A stretch of DNA of 64,000 nucleotides from Pantoea sp. (GCF_028283705.1 NZ_JAPWKD010000001.1:62001-126000), one strand, 5' to 3'; counted from the stretch's first letter, positions 35,001-45,544 are shown. Numbers and translations: made by a program. Notes: generated from the sequence alone by a model not told the origin.

Positions 35001-36974
35001 TTATGATCTCTCACCACGCCGGGTAAGTAGCCACATCATATAAGGTGCGCCCAGCAGGGTGGCGACCAGTCCGGCGGGGAGTTCGCGTGGGGCCAGCAAG
35101 GTGCGCCCGGCCCAATCTGCCACTACCATCATTAACGCGCCACTGGGCAGGGCAAGCAGGAGTTGCTGCCCCGGACGCCGCGCACCCAGCAGGCGCGCAA
35201 TATGCGGAGCGGTGAGGCCGACAAAGGATACCGGGCCGACGATCAAGGTTGCCGATGCCGTCAGCATGGCGATAAAGGTCAGGGTGAGCAGGCGGGCCTG
35301 CGCCAGAGTGACGCCGACGGAGGCGGCACAGGCTGCACCCAGCGGTAGAATGCTCAGCCAGCGCCGGAAAAACAGCGTCAGTACACTTAATATCAGCGCC
35401 ATCCCTGCCGCGACTTCTGCATCGCGCGGCATGATCGAGTAAGTCGAGCCGGATAACCAGTTCAGCAAGGTGATGGCGCGTTCATCACCGGCTGCGATGA
35501 CCGTCGCCACCAATGCCTGGAACAGCGCGCTGATGGTCACGCCGGCCAGCAAAACGCGATCCGGGGAAAAATGATGACGGCGGGAAAAAGATAAAATGAT
35601 CAGCAACGTAACCAACGCCCCACCCGTGGTAACGCCAAGACGCAGCGCATGTGATGTGCTTCCCACCATCAGAGTCAATGCCAGCATCCCCAAAGCAGCG
35701 CCAGCACTCACTCCCATCATTTCCGGGCTTGCCAGCCGGTTACCGGTTAATCGTTGCAGTAACACCCCGGCTGCGGCCAGCATCATCCCGGCAGCACAGG
35801 CGGCCACCTCACGGGGTACACGCCATGGCAACAGCGCTGTCAGATGCGAGAGTGGTGTGAACGCCCAGCCGCTGGGGGAGCGACCAAAAAACACCGATAG
35901 CAGGAGACACAGCGCCAGCAGCACAAACAAACCGAGGCTAAGAGGGGAGACACGGTGGTCTGTGTGGATCGACTCGCCAGCACCCGCAGACACCGGGGCC
36001 AGCGGCATGGACGTAGTGCGCAACCTGAACAGTAACCACAGTATCAGCGGAGCACCAAACAGCGCGGTGGCCGCTCCGGTGGGTACCAATTCCCCCAGCG
36101 CATTGGCAAAAGGCTGGACGGCCTGATCGGTACCCCACAGCAATAGCGCGCCACACAGCGGGGCCAGTAGCAACTGGTGCAGCTGACGACGTGCGCCGAT
36201 CAACCGTGCCAGGGCAGGGGCTGCCAGCCCGACAAAACCTATGACCCCGACCGCACTGACCACTGCGGCGGTCAGCAGCACCGCCAGAGCAAATCCTGCC
36301 AGCCTGGCATATTGGGTGCGTAGTCCGAGGCTGCTGGCGTGCAGTTCACCGAGGCCCAGTAGCTGCAACGGACGCCGTAATAGTAACGCCAGCAGCCAGC
36401 CAACCAGCAACTGCCCGGCCAACTGACGTACCGATCCCCAGCCCGCCTGGACCAGCGAACCGGCTCCCCAGATAAACAGGCTGTGCAGATAAGGGGCGTA
36501 GAGCAATTGCAGCACGGTGATCACTGAACCACAGAATAAGCTCACCACCAAACCGGCAATCGCCACCCGCGAAGGCTCCAGCCCACGTGAGGCTGAAAGG
36601 ACCAGTACCAGCCCGGCGGCAGTGATCGCCCCGATCAGCGTCACCGTTTGCGTCCCTGCCACCAGCCAGTGCGGGAGAAATATCGTTACCAGTGAGAGCG
36701 CGAGCTGGGCACCGGCAGCCACTCCCAGCGTCATCGGTTCTGCCAGCGGGTTACGCAGCGTTTGCTGAAACAGCAGACCCGCCAACCCCAGCGCTGCCCC
36801 ACACAACAGGCTGATCACCAGACGCGGTAACCATCCCTGCAAAACGATCAGTTGCCGGATAGAGTGCGCTGGCATCGGCAGCAACTGGGCAAAGTTATGC
36901 AGACTCAACAACAGCAATGGCAGCAGTAACGCCAGTAGCAATATTATCCGGGCGCGCAGGTTCAGGGGTTTCAT
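35001..36974 (-). CDS. fhuB: Fe(3+)-hydroxamate ABC importer, fused permease FhuB
   Basis: 657 residues, two BtuC-type permeases in one chain (about 1-325 and 326-657), as in FhuB. Each half has about ten membrane segments and the coupling loop ahead of a conserved G-F-VGL-APHIAR motif: VGVIGFVGLAAPALARL in half 1 and VGPVSFVGLTAPHIARLLG in half 2. It moves ferric hydroxamates from FhuD into the cell. The start at 36974 overlaps the fhuD stop (ATGA); a longer upstream frame overlaps fhuD. No fhuC ATPase gene is adjacent, so it must borrow one. Confidence 0.93.
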   Translation of the reverse strand: MKPLNLRARIILLLALLLPLLLLSLHNFAQLLPMPAHSIRQLIVLQGWLPRLVISLLCGAALGLAGLLFQQTLRNPLAEPMTLGVAAGAQLALSLVTIFLPHWLVAGTQTVTLIGAITAAGLVLVLSASRGLEPSRVAIAGLVVSLFCGSVITVLQLLYAPYLHSLFIWGAGSLVQAGWGSVRQLAGQLLVGWLLALLLRRPLQLLGLGELHASSLGLRTQYARLAGFALAVLLTAAVVSAVGVIGFVGLAAPALARLIGARRQLHQLLLAPLCGALLLWGTDQAVQPFANALGELVPTGAATALFGAPLILWLLFRLRTTSMPLAPVSAGAGESIHTDHRVSPLSLGLFVLLALCLLLSVFFGRSPSGWAFTPLSHLTALLPWRVPREVAACAAGMMLAAAGVLLQRLTGNRLASPEMMGVSAGAALGMLALTLMVGSTSHALRLGVTTGGALVTLLIILSFSRRHHFSPDRVLLAGVTISALFQALVATVIAAGDERAITLLNWLSGSTYSIMPRDAEVAAGMALILSVLTLFFRRWLSILPLGAACAASVGVTLAQARLLTLTFIAMLTASATLIVGPVSFVGLTAPHIARLLGARRPGQQLLLALPSGALMMVVADWAGRTLLAPRELPAGLVATLLGAPYMMWLLTRRGERS

Positions 36975-37843
36975 GCGGACCGATCTCTGAGTGCTGCGGA
37001 CAGTTGCCGGGCAAAACGCATGGCGGAGGGGAGCATGCCAAATCCCCAAAAGGCGGGTAATGGCGCGCTATGGCCTGCCTGCACCGCAGGTAGCGCCTGC
37101 CATAAGGCATTATCCGCCAGGCCGTGCGGCATACTGGCGGGTAACGGGGTGAAATAAAGAATCTGTGCCTGAGTGGCCGGGGCCAGGCTATCCAGCCCAG
37201 CGACGCTGATTCCCCAGTAATCAGTTTCTCGCTGCCAGCCATTGTTAATTTTCATGGCGGTGAGAACGTCCTGAAACAGGCTGCGCTGACCATAGACACC
37301 GATGTGGCGGGCATCGAAAAAGCGGATAAGGAAAACGGTTAAGTCGGTTGCGTGGCCTGATGCTGCCTGGCGTAAGGTTTCTGCGGCACCGCTTATCAGC
37401 TGCGCGGCAGCGGACTGGCGGTGACACAGTTCACCCAGCTGGCGGGTGGCCTCGATGGCGTGTTGCCAGGGTGTCCCTGTGTCGCTGTAAATGGTGAATG
37501 CCCGCACCGGAGCGATGCGCTCAAGGATTTCGCGCTGCGACTCCTGGCTGGAATTGATCAGGATATAATCCGGCACTAACTGTTGTAACCACTCCAGATT
37601 GGGAGTCAGGCGCAGGCCGACATCCGGCACCTCGGCGGGAATGCGTGGTTCCACCACGTTGTCGTGATAACCCTCGATTTCTGCCACGCCAGCCGGGATC
37701 ACACCTATCGCCAGTAGCGTTTCCACCAGCCCCCAGTCGAGTACCACCAGACGTGGGGCCGGGAGTGAAGACGCACTCACATAACGCGTGCTCCCCACCA
37801 GGGAGAGCAACGCGAACCACTGTAAAAACGTACGTCTTCTCAT
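36971..37843 (-). CDS. fhuD: Fe(3+)-hydroxamate periplasmic binding protein FhuD
   Basis: 290 residues. The start at 37843 gives MRRRTFLQWFALLSLVGSTR, a twin-arginine-like signal (RRRTFLQ) as in E. coli FhuD. The mature part is a PBP2-like fold with ARLVVLD-type opening (PRLVVLDWGLVETLLAIG), GLRLTPNLEWLQQLVPDYIL and GQRSLFQDVLTAMKI. It carries ferric hydroxamates to FhuB. Its start is five bases after the restored receptor stop, so its ribosome site lies in that receptor tail. A longer frame from 37942 has no ribosome site and would overlap the receptor. Confidence 0.92.
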   Translation of the reverse strand: MRRRTFLQWFALLSLVGSTRYVSASSLPAPRLVVLDWGLVETLLAIGVIPAGVAEIEGYHDNVVEPRIPAEVPDVGLRLTPNLEWLQQLVPDYILINSSQESQREILERIAPVRAFTIYSDTGTPWQHAIEATRQLGELCHRQSAAAQLISGAAETLRQAASGHATDLTVFLIRFFDARHIGVYGQRSLFQDVLTAMKINNGWQRETDYWGISVAGLDSLAPATQAQILYFTPLPASMPHGLADNALWQALPAVQAGHSAPLPAFWGFGMLPSAMRFARQLSAALRDRSA

Positions 37844-37847
37844 GCCA

Positions 37848-39999
37848 TTACCAGCGGTAGCGTGCGCTGGCCAGTACGTTTGCGCCATCGGCATAGGTAC
37901 AGGTCGTGGCGCTATAGCACGAGGCGACATAATGGCGGTCAAGCAGGTTGCTGGCGTTCAGGCTAAACAACCAATGATCACCGGTATCGTAACTGAATAC
38001 CCGCATCCATCACGGTGGCGGAGGCCACACGAATGGTGTTTGACGTATCTTCACTGGCTCCGATGTAACGAACACCCGCGTTGACACCAAATCCCTGCAT
38101 CACCCCCTGATGGAAGGTGTAGTCCAGCCAGGCGGATGCCGTATTGCGTGGTATTCCCCACAGGCGTTTGCCTTCCAGTGAGGTAGTGCCGCCGTCCAGC
38201 GTGGTGGCGCTGTCGTTGGAATCAATGGTGACCGCGTTCAGCCGGGTATAGGCGCTGATCAGCGTCAGTGAAGGCGTCAGGTTGGCGTGCGCTTCCACCT
38301 CGACACCTTTCGATCTGACGCGTCCGGCCTGCGTGTTATAGCCCGAATGTTGCGGATCGCTGGTTAGCACATTCTTTTCAGTGAGATCAAACCAGGACGT
38401 GGTGATAAAGCCGTTAAAGCCGGTCGGCTGATATTTTACCCCCACTTCATACTGGTTGGCCGTAGTGGGTTTTGCCATGCCGCCGCCATATAGCGTACCG
38501 ACCTGCGGATTAAAGGATTTAGCAAAGCTGACATACGGGGCAATGCCGTTATCAAACTGATAAACCAGCCCGGAGCGCCAGGTGAAGGCACGGGCAGATT
38601 GTTCGGTAGAGGAATCTGTTACCGGGTTAACGTCATCAGCATGCGCCCAGTCTTCACGCATCCCCAGCAGGTAACTCCAGTTGCCAAATCGCATCTGATC
38701 CTGGGTATAAACGCCCAGTTGTTTCTGACGGATATGATCGTCTGACGTGGTGTTGGGCATGGTGACGGCGCTGTAGTCTGGCGCAAAGGCATCCAGGGTT
38801 GGCGCAGCCCCCAGTCCCACAGTTTCGCGATACAGCACCCGCTGGAAATCAACACCTGACAACAACTGGTGCGAGATCGCGCCGGTATCGAAATCGGCTT
38901 CCAGCTGGTTATCTACTGAAAGGGTTTTCGCCTGTTCATGGTTGAAGAAGGCATAACGGTTGAGCACGCGGCTGGAACCACTGGCGTAACCGTTGGTGAA
39001 GACATTTTCGAGGTTATCTTTCACATCGCTGTAATGCACATTTTGCCGCATCATCAGGGTGTTATTCAGGCGATGCCAGAATTCATAGCCCACGGAGAAC
39101 TGGGTACGTGAATGATGATCAAAGTTGGGATCGCCGAGGTTGGTATGTGGCGAGATCTTACCGTTCGCCGTGCCGAATACGCTGCCGACTGCCGGAACAA
39201 AGTTGTAATAACCGATATCCGGATCACGCTGATACTTGGCCAGCACCGTCAGCGAGGTATCCTCGTTGGGTTGCCAGGTCAGTGCGGGCGCGACATACAC
39301 ATGCTTTTGCCGCGTATCGTCAACCTGAGTTTTACTGTCGGTGCCGCTGGCTGTCAGGCGATACAGCAGGGTGCCATCGTCGTTGGCTTTGCCACCGACA
39401 TCAAAACCGGTTTGCAGATGGTCGTGGCTCCCTGCGGTAACAAACACCTCGTTTACTGGCGTTGCCGTGGGTTTTTTACTGGTCAGATTGACCACGCCGC
39501 CGGGATTGACCTGGCCATATAACACCGAGGCTGGTCCATGCAGCACCTCAATGTTGCTAAAGCCATAGGTATCATAATTGGCAATCGCATAACCGAAGCT
39601 GCTGTCGCTCGGCATTCTGGCACCATCCAGAAATTGTTCCAGATAGAAGCCGCGGCTGAACAGATAACTCGCGCCGTTGCTGGATGCGCCACGTATCTCT
39701 GACACCACACCGGAGGTGTAGCGCAAGGCTTCAGCCGTGGTCTGCGCTGCCTGTAGATCCATCTGCTTACGCGTCACGCTGGATACTGATTGCGGCACCT
39801 CAATTTTCGGTGTTGCCGTTTTGGTCGCGCTGGTGCTGCTGGTGGATACCACGCTGGTGTCATCTGTCGATTGCCGGGCAGCCTGGCTGGCCGTCACCAC
39901 CATTTGCTGATCTGCTGCGCTGACTTTAGCAGCCATCAACACTAACGCAAGCGCACTCAGTACGAATGGACCCTTACCCATGCCTGTCATCTTGCACAT
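37848..39999 (-). pseudogene. TonB-dependent hydroxamate-siderophore receptor, frameshifted near C-terminus
   Basis: FhuA/FoxA/FcuA-type receptor. The N-terminal signal ends AKVSA-AD, then a TonB-box-like MVVTA, the plug (IEVPQSVSSVTRKQMDLQAA, then VLHGPASVLYGQVNPGGVVN) and the barrel. The main frame stops at TGA (37978-37980). One base out of phase, the tail continues through HWLFSLNASNLLDRHYVASC, a disulphide-type CYSATTC and a closing ARYRW with the C-terminal aromatic. Removing one extra base near 37986-37999 gives 716 residues, the family length. Length 37848-39999 is 1 modulo 3. A sequencing error is possible, but no long homopolymer is at the site. ATG 39999 has AGGGA six bases upstream. 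Confidence 0.85.
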
Positions 40000-40128
40000 C
40001 AATTTTCCCTATCTCTTAATAAGTTAAATAAATGCTCACCACATAAAAGTTTGTCTGGATAAGGCTTTTTTGACTCGCGTTACAAAAGCTGCACCAGCAG
40101 CGTAACGGGCAATCCCGACCAGGAGAAG

Positions 40129-40147
40129 GCGAATGATAATGATTTTA
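40129..40147. promoter_or_regulatory. Putative Fur box upstream of the receptor gene
   Basis: GCGAATGATAATGATTTTA matches the 19-base Fur consensus at 14 positions. It lies 130 bases before the receptor start and 128 bases before the divergent AraC gene. Confidence 0.6.
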
Positions 40148-40274
40148 TTTCTTATTAAAAGATGGTGGCTGTCTGTTATTCTGTGTTCTGAGAAATCACC
40201 CTGAAAAAGTGACAAAGGTTGTCGCAATCGATAAATAGTGGCGAAATTTTCGGGTATCAGGCGGGGGAGAGGTG

Positions 40275-41078
40275 ATGGCAGGTGGTGAAATGAATAGCGC
40301 ACTCAAACTGAAAAGTAAAATTCCGCAGCTGCAACCGCAGATGTTAACTCCGGCTCCTTCTGTCGTGTCCTATTTCTACACGCGCCAGCAGGCACAGGCC
40401 TGGCATTCACACGCCACGGCGCAGCTGACATATTGCAGCAGTGGGGCGGTCACTATCCATACCGCCGAGGCAAGCTGGACCTTACCCCCTTACCGCGCGT
40501 TATGGATCCCCTCCGGGCTCACGCATCAAACCCATGCGCAGGCAGGGACGCAGACTCATAATTTATATCTGACCGATGCGGGTGAGAAAAAATGTATTGA
40601 GGCACTTTGCCCTTTGCTAATCACCCGTCTCGTCCATCAGCTGGTAACCGAACTGGATGATTTACCCCAGCATCAGCGGCGCAATCTGCTCATCCTGGCG
40701 TTGCTGTTCAATGAATTAAGCCAGGCACAATCGGCGCAGGTCAGTTGCTTGCCGGTAGCGAAAGAGCCGCGACTGTTGACGATAACCGGGGCATTGCTAC
40801 AGCAGCCAGGCAATAACGCTACGCTGGAGAGCCTGGGCAATCAGGCTGGGATCACCCCGCGAACCCTGTCCCGCTTGTTTCGTCAGGAGACCGGGCTAAG
40901 CTTCGCGCAATGGCGTCAGCAGTTAACCATTACAACGACAATCAACCAGCTGTCACAGGGGATGGCGGTGGAGGAGATTGCCAGCCAGCTGGGATATTGT
41001 AACGGCAGTGCGCTGATTGCCATGTTTAGTAAAACGCTGGGACTGACGCCACAACGCTACTTTGCATTACAGGGATGA
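40275..41078 (+). CDS. AraC-family regulator next to the siderophore receptor
   Basis: 267 residues. An N-terminal cupin-like domain (YTRQQAQAWHSHATAQL, then the LPPYRALWIPSGLTHQ block) is followed by two C-terminal helix-turn-helix units: LESLGNQAGITPRTLSRLFR and VEEIASQLGYCNGSALIAMF. It diverges from the TonB-dependent receptor gene across the Fur box, so it probably controls that gene, as FoxR and similar regulators do. The start at 40275 has GGGGAG five bases upstream; ATG at 40290 is an alternative. The effector may be the ferric siderophore. No membrane segment is present. Confidence 0.85.
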   Translation: MAGGEMNSALKLKSKIPQLQPQMLTPAPSVVSYFYTRQQAQAWHSHATAQLTYCSSGAVTIHTAEASWTLPPYRALWIPSGLTHQTHAQAGTQTHNLYLTDAGEKKCIEALCPLLITRLVHQLVTELDDLPQHQRRNLLILALLFNELSQAQSAQVSCLPVAKEPRLLTITGALLQQPGNNATLESLGNQAGITPRTLSRLFRQETGLSFAQWRQQLTITTTINQLSQGMAVEEIASQLGYCNGSALIAMFSKTLGLTPQRYFALQG

Positions 41079-41087
41079 GACGAAATA

Positions 41088-41906
41088 TCAGGAATTAATG
41101 TGCTCTTTACAGTAGCGTTGCTTCCAGCCTGCTGGCGTCAGGCCGGTATGTTTACGGAAGATTTGCCGAAAATAGCTGGTATCGCTGAACCCGCACTGTC
41201 GGGCCACTTCGGTTAACGACAATGAATTGCTGATCAGCAGCTTTTCTGCTGCCAGGACGCGCTGGCGGTGGATGGCTTCCGTCAGCGTCAGGCGAAATGT
41301 CCGGCGGTAAACCCGGCCAAGATAATCGGCATTGCAGTGCAGCTCTTTTGCCAGCACCGCAGTGGAAAGCGGCAGATGGAATCGGCTGCGGATGATCTGA
41401 TGCGCTTTCCATGCCAGGGCGACGCCGGGGCTGTCATCGGCGCTTTCCTGCGGGCCTGGGGCAGCGATTTGTTGCAGAATCAGCAGCAAAATGCACTCCA
41501 GCGCGATACTGCGATGAATGTTTTCCTGTTCGCTAAGAAACTGCCGAAACAGCGCAATAACGTATTGTGGATCGCCAACGCGGGTGTGCTGGGGAAGAGT
41601 TAACAGCGCCTGATGCAACCCGGTTTCCCTGGCTCCTTTCAGCCATTCAAAATGCAGCCAGTAGAATTTCAGATCTGGCGGAAATGTTCCTTCCCCGACG
41701 TGCCGATATCCGGGTCTCAGCAGCAGGCTTTCACCCGCCTGTACGGAAAACAACCGATCCTCTTCACGAATTTGCAGCTCGCCACGCTCGACAAAGATGA
41801 CTTCCCAGGAGGACAGGGTGCGCGCCGGATGGCTTCCCACGCCACGGGAAATAAACAAACCACCGTTTTGCACCTGAATCGGAAACGCTATGGATAATTC
41901 GAACAT
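41088..41906 (-). CDS. AraC-family regulator of the GH127 locus
   Basis: 272 residues. The N-terminal AraC-type sugar-binding cupin ([40 protein letters not shown]) is followed by two helix-turn-helix units: [20 protein letters not shown] and [20 protein letters not shown] with the [11 protein letters not shown] ending. It diverges from the GPH symporter and GH127 genes; the gap holds a 10-base inverted repeat. It probably activates that operon in response to an arabinose-containing sugar. The start at 41906 fits a family-type [13 protein letters not shown]. It converges on the other AraC gene with nine bases between. Confidence 0.87.
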   Translation of the reverse strand: MFELSIAFPIQVQNGGLFISRGVGSHPARTLSSWEVIFVERGELQIREEDRLFSVQAGESLLLRPGYRHVGEGTFPPDLKFYWLHFEWLKGARETGLHQALLTLPQHTRVGDPQYVIALFRQFLSEQENIHRSIALECILLLILQQIAAPGPQESADDSPGVALAWKAHQIIRSRFHLPLSTAVLAKELHCNADYLGRVYRRTFRLTLTEAIHRQRVLAAEKLLISNSLSLTEVARQCGFSDTSYFRQIFRKHTGLTPAGWKQRYCKEHINS

Positions 41907-41942
41907 CGATATTCAATTTCCTGCTTTTTGGTGACCATAAAA

Positions 41943-41975
41943 TCACTTTGTGCCTGATTATTAATCATAAAGTGA
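41943..41975. promoter_or_regulatory. Inverted repeat in the AraC/GPH divergent region
   Basis: TCACTTTGTG (41943-41952) and CATAAAGTGA (41966-41975) are inverted with one mismatch, 13 bases apart. This lies 37 bases from the regulator start and about 170 from the symporter start, suiting an AraC-type operator. Confidence 0.5.
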
Positions 41976-42145
41976 GGCGATGCCCGATCCAGTTCACATT
42001 TCAGCTATCAGGTCGGAATTACCCTGTTTTTATACTTTTCCGTTCCCTTGTTGGTTGCCAGATTGCAGGCAGAATGAGTCAGGTACCTGTAAATAAGCCC
42101 GCCATGATGCGGGTAATGTACTCTGACCCTGACGAGGAGTTTTCG

Positions 42146-43546
42146 ATGACTTCTACCCCGATTACGCAAACCGAGCTGACGCAGCAGGCCACCAGCGATG
42201 TGCTGTCGATGCGCGAGAAAATCGGTTATGGGCTGGGGGACGCCGGTGGCACGGTGATCACCTGCCTGATTATGAATTTTCTCACGTTTTTCTATACCGA
42301 TGTCTTTGGCCTGACTCCGGCACTGGTCGGAACCTTGTTTATTGCTCTGCGCGTGTTTGATGCGGTATCCGATCCGATCATGGGGATCATCGCCGACCGC
42401 ACCCAGAGCCGCTGGGGACGTTTCCGCCCCTGGCAGCTGTGGATTGCGGTGCCGATTGGCATCATTGGCGTACTGACTTTTACCGTCCCTGATGTCAGCA
42501 TGAACATGAAAATCGCCTGGGCATTCGGGACTTATTTGCTGCTCTCGATCAGCTACACGGCGATTAACGTGCCTTACTGTGCGCTGATCAACACCATGAC
42601 CACCCGCCATACGGAAGTGCTTTCCTGTCAGTCATGGCGTTTTGTGTTGTGTGGCGTGGCGGGTTTTCTGGTCTCCGTTGGCCTGCCGTGGCTGGTGTCG
42701 GCGCTGGGTAAAGGTAATGCCGCACTCGGCTATCAGGCGGGCGTAGGGCTGCTGTGCACGGTGGCGGTGGTGATGTTTCTTTGCTGCTTCTTCTGGGTGC
42801 GTGAGCGCGTACCGCTGGACAGCATGGGCAAATTTACCCTGCGGCAACATCTGGCCGGGTTACGCCGCAACGACCAACTGTTGCTGATGTTGCTGATGTC
42901 CTTCCTGCTGATTAATGTGTTTAACATCCGTGGTGGTGGCTATATGTACTTCATCACCTATGTGCTGAAGGGCAGCACTGCCTATACCTCGCTATTTTTC
43001 ACCATGGTGACCTTTGCCTCGATTCTTGGCTCAGTCATCGTCAGCCCGCTGTCAAAACGCATCGATACCGTCAAACTTTACTATCGCACCAATATTGTGT
43101 TGGCGGCCCTGGCGGTTTTGATGTGGTTGCTGCCCACTGGCGCGGCGTGGCAGACGCTGTGGCTGGCGGTGATCCTCGGTAACGGCATTATCCTCGGCTT
43201 TACGCTGCCGCTGCATTTTGCGCTGATGGCGTTTGCCGATGATTACGGTGAGTGGAAAACCGGCGTGCGCTCGTCGGGGATGAACTTTGCCTTCAACCTG
43301 TTCTGTATCAAGCTCGCCTGGGCTTCCAGTGCCGGGATCATCAGCCTGGTGTTTATCTTCGTGGCCTACCAGCCAGGTGCCGGTAATCAGACCGCCGCTT
43401 CACTGCAGGGAATTACCACCATGGAAACCCTGCTACCCGCCTTATTTCACCTGCTGCTGGCGTTCAGCATTCGTGCCTGCAAACTTAATAATCCGATGAT
43501 GGCACGCATTGCCAGTGACCTGCGCGTCCGCCATGTTCAGTCTTAA
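42146..43546 (+). CDS. GPH-family sugar:cation symporter
   Basis: 466 residues, twelve membrane segments, MelB/XynB-type. Family motifs: [51 protein letters not shown] and the central [15 protein letters not shown]. The GPH family imports pentosides, glycosides and hexuronides with H+ or Na+. Together with the GH127 enzyme the natural substrate would be an arabinofuranosyl oligosaccharide, which is inference. The start at 42146 has GAGGAG five bases upstream; a longer frame from 41948 lacks that and would overlap the operator. The next gene starts ten bases after its stop. Confidence 0.88.
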   Translation: MTSTPITQTELTQQATSDVLSMREKIGYGLGDAGGTVITCLIMNFLTFFYTDVFGLTPALVGTLFIALRVFDAVSDPIMGIIADRTQSRWGRFRPWQLWIAVPIGIIGVLTFTVPDVSMNMKIAWAFGTYLLLSISYTAINVPYCALINTMTTRHTEVLSCQSWRFVLCGVAGFLVSVGLPWLVSALGKGNAALGYQAGVGLLCTVAVVMFLCCFFWVRERVPLDSMGKFTLRQHLAGLRRNDQLLLMLLMSFLLINVFNIRGGGYMYFITYVLKGSTAYTSLFFTMVTFASILGSVIVSPLSKRIDTVKLYYRTNIVLAALAVLMWLLPTGAAWQTLWLAVILGNGIILGFTLPLHFALMAFADDYGEWKTGVRSSGMNFAFNLFCIKLAWASSAGIISLVFIFVAYQPGAGNQTAASLQGITTMETLLPALFHLLLAFSIRACKLNNPMMARIASDLRVRHVQS

Positions 43547-43556
43547 GGAGACCATA

Positions 43557-45512
43557 ATGTCTGTGATGGAAGTTAACCTGCATAAACTCAAAATCAGCGA
43601 CCCGTTCCTCGGCCAGTACCAGCAACTGGTACGCGATGTAGTGATCCCTTATCAGTGGGATGCGCTCAATGACCGCATCGCGGAAGCTGATCCCAGCCAT
43701 GCTATCGAAAATTTCCGAATTGCCGCTGGACTGCAACAAGGGGAGTTTTACGGCATGGTGTTCCAGGACAGTGACGTGGCGAAATGGCTGGAGGCTGTCG
43801 CCTGGTCTTTGTGTCAGAAACCCGACGCGGAGCTGGAGAAAACCGCAGATGAGGTGATTGAACTGGTGGCAGCCGCCCAGTGTGACGATGGCTATCTCAA
43901 CACGTATTTCACGGTCAAAGCGCCAGCGGATCGCTGGACCAATCTCGCCGAATGCCATGAACTTTACTGCGCCGGACATATGATTGAAGCCGGTGTGGCT
44001 TTCTTTCAGGCCACGGGCAAACGCCGCTTGCTGGAGGTGGTCTGCAAACTTGCCGACCATATTGATAGCGTCTTTGGTCCGGGGGACACACAGCTGCATG
44101 GCTATCCGGGACATCCGGAAATTGAACTGGCGCTGATGCGTTTACATGAGGTAACCCAGGAACCGCGCTATATGACGCTGGTGAACTACTTTGTCGAACA
44201 GCGCGGCACGCAGCCGCATTTCTACGATATTGAGTATCAAAAGCGGGGCGAAACATCCTACTGGAATACTTACGGCCCGGCATGGATGGTAAAAGACAAG
44301 GCCTACAGTCAGGCTCATCAACCCATTGCGGAACAACAGACGGCGATTGGTCACGCGGTACGCTTCGTCTACCTGATGACTGGCGTGGCACATCTGGCAA
44401 GACTCAGCCAGGATGAAGCGAAACGGCAGGATTGCCTGCGTCTGTGGCATAACATGGCGCAGCGCCAGCTGTATATCACTGGCGGCATCGGCTCGCAAAG
44501 CAGCGGGGAGGCCTTCAGCAGCGATTACGATTTACCGAACGACAGCGTCTATGCCGAAAGCTGTGCTTCGATTGGCCTGATGATGTTTGCCCGGCGTATG
44601 CTGGAGATGGAAGCCGACAGCCAGTACGCCGATGTGATGGAACGCGCGTTATATAACACCGTGCTGGGAGGGATGGCGCTGGATGGAAAACATTTCTTTT
44701 ACGTCAATCCGCTGGAAGTACATCCTAAGACCCTCAGTTTTAACCATATCTACGATCATGTTAAACCGGTACGCCAGCGGTGGTTCGGCTGCGCCTGCTG
44801 TCCACCGAATATCGCCCGCGTGCTGACCTCGCTGGGGCACTATATCTATACACCGCGCGAGGATGCGCTTTACATCAATCTTTATGTCGGCAATAGCGTG
44901 GAAGTGCCGGTAGGCGAACAAACGCTACGCCTGCGTATCAGCGGCAACTTCCCGTGGCAGGAAAATGTGACCATCGCTATCGATTCAGCGCAGCCGGTGC
45001 GGCATACGCTGGCTCTGCGTTTGCCGGACTGGTGCGATGCGCCGCAGGTGGCGCTTAATGGCGTGGCGGTAGCGCATGACATCCGCAAAGGTTATCTGCA
45101 TATCAATCGGCTCTGGGTGGAAAGCGACACCCTGACGCTGACATTGCCCATGCCGGTACGCCGTGTGTATGGCAATCCGCTGGTACGTCACGTCGCAGGC
45201 AAAGTGGCGATTCAACGCGGTCCGCTGGTGTATTGTCTGGAACAGGCGGATAACGGCGAGCAGCTGCATAACCTGTGGTTGTCTGACTCCGCCACCTTCA
45301 CGACTTTTGAGGGTAAAGGGTTGTTTGCGCATAAGGTGCTCATTCAGGCTGAGGGCAGCAAGCACACTTCTCATGAGCCTGAGCAGCAATTGCTCTGGCA
45401 TTATGATCGTGCACCTTCCACCCGGCAAACTCAGACCTTAACGTTTATTCCGTGGTTTAGCTGGGCGAATCGTGGAGCAGGGGAGATGCGGATTTGGGTG
45501 AATGAGGGGTGA
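43557..45512 (+). CDS. GH127 beta-L-arabinofuranosidase
   Basis: 651 residues, no signal peptide, so cytoplasmic. GH127 (HypBA1) enzymes cleave beta-L-arabinofuranosides with a cysteine nucleophile bound to zinc. The residues are present: Glu334 and Cys336 in YAESCAS, and Cys414-Cys415 in FGCACCPPN (equivalents of Glu338, Cys340, Cys417 and Cys418 of HypBA1). The N-terminal alpha/alpha barrel holds DDGYLNTYF and ECHELYCAGHMIEAGVAFF; beta domains follow. AAGGAG sits six bases before the start. It is translated right after the GPH symporter, giving an import-then-cleave pair. E. coli K-12 has no gene of this type here. Confidence 0.93.
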   Translation: MSVMEVNLHKLKISDPFLGQYQQLVRDVVIPYQWDALNDRIAEADPSHAIENFRIAAGLQQGEFYGMVFQDSDVAKWLEAVAWSLCQKPDAELEKTADEVIELVAAAQCDDGYLNTYFTVKAPADRWTNLAECHELYCAGHMIEAGVAFFQATGKRRLLEVVCKLADHIDSVFGPGDTQLHGYPGHPEIELALMRLHEVTQEPRYMTLVNYFVEQRGTQPHFYDIEYQKRGETSYWNTYGPAWMVKDKAYSQAHQPIAEQQTAIGHAVRFVYLMTGVAHLARLSQDEAKRQDCLRLWHNMAQRQLYITGGIGSQSSGEAFSSDYDLPNDSVYAESCASIGLMMFARRMLEMEADSQYADVMERALYNTVLGGMALDGKHFFYVNPLEVHPKTLSFNHIYDHVKPVRQRWFGCACCPPNIARVLTSLGHYIYTPREDALYINLYVGNSVEVPVGEQTLRLRISGNFPWQENVTIAIDSAQPVRHTLALRLPDWCDAPQVALNGVAVAHDIRKGYLHINRLWVESDTLTLTLPMPVRRVYGNPLVRHVAGKVAIQRGPLVYCLEQADNGEQLHNLWLSDSATFTTFEGKGLFAHKVLIQAEGSKHTSHEPEQQLLWHYDRAPSTRQTQTLTFIPWFSWANRGAGEMRIWVNEG

Positions 45513-45544
45513 TTTTTGATTTGTAGCACCGGATTGGAGCTGGA

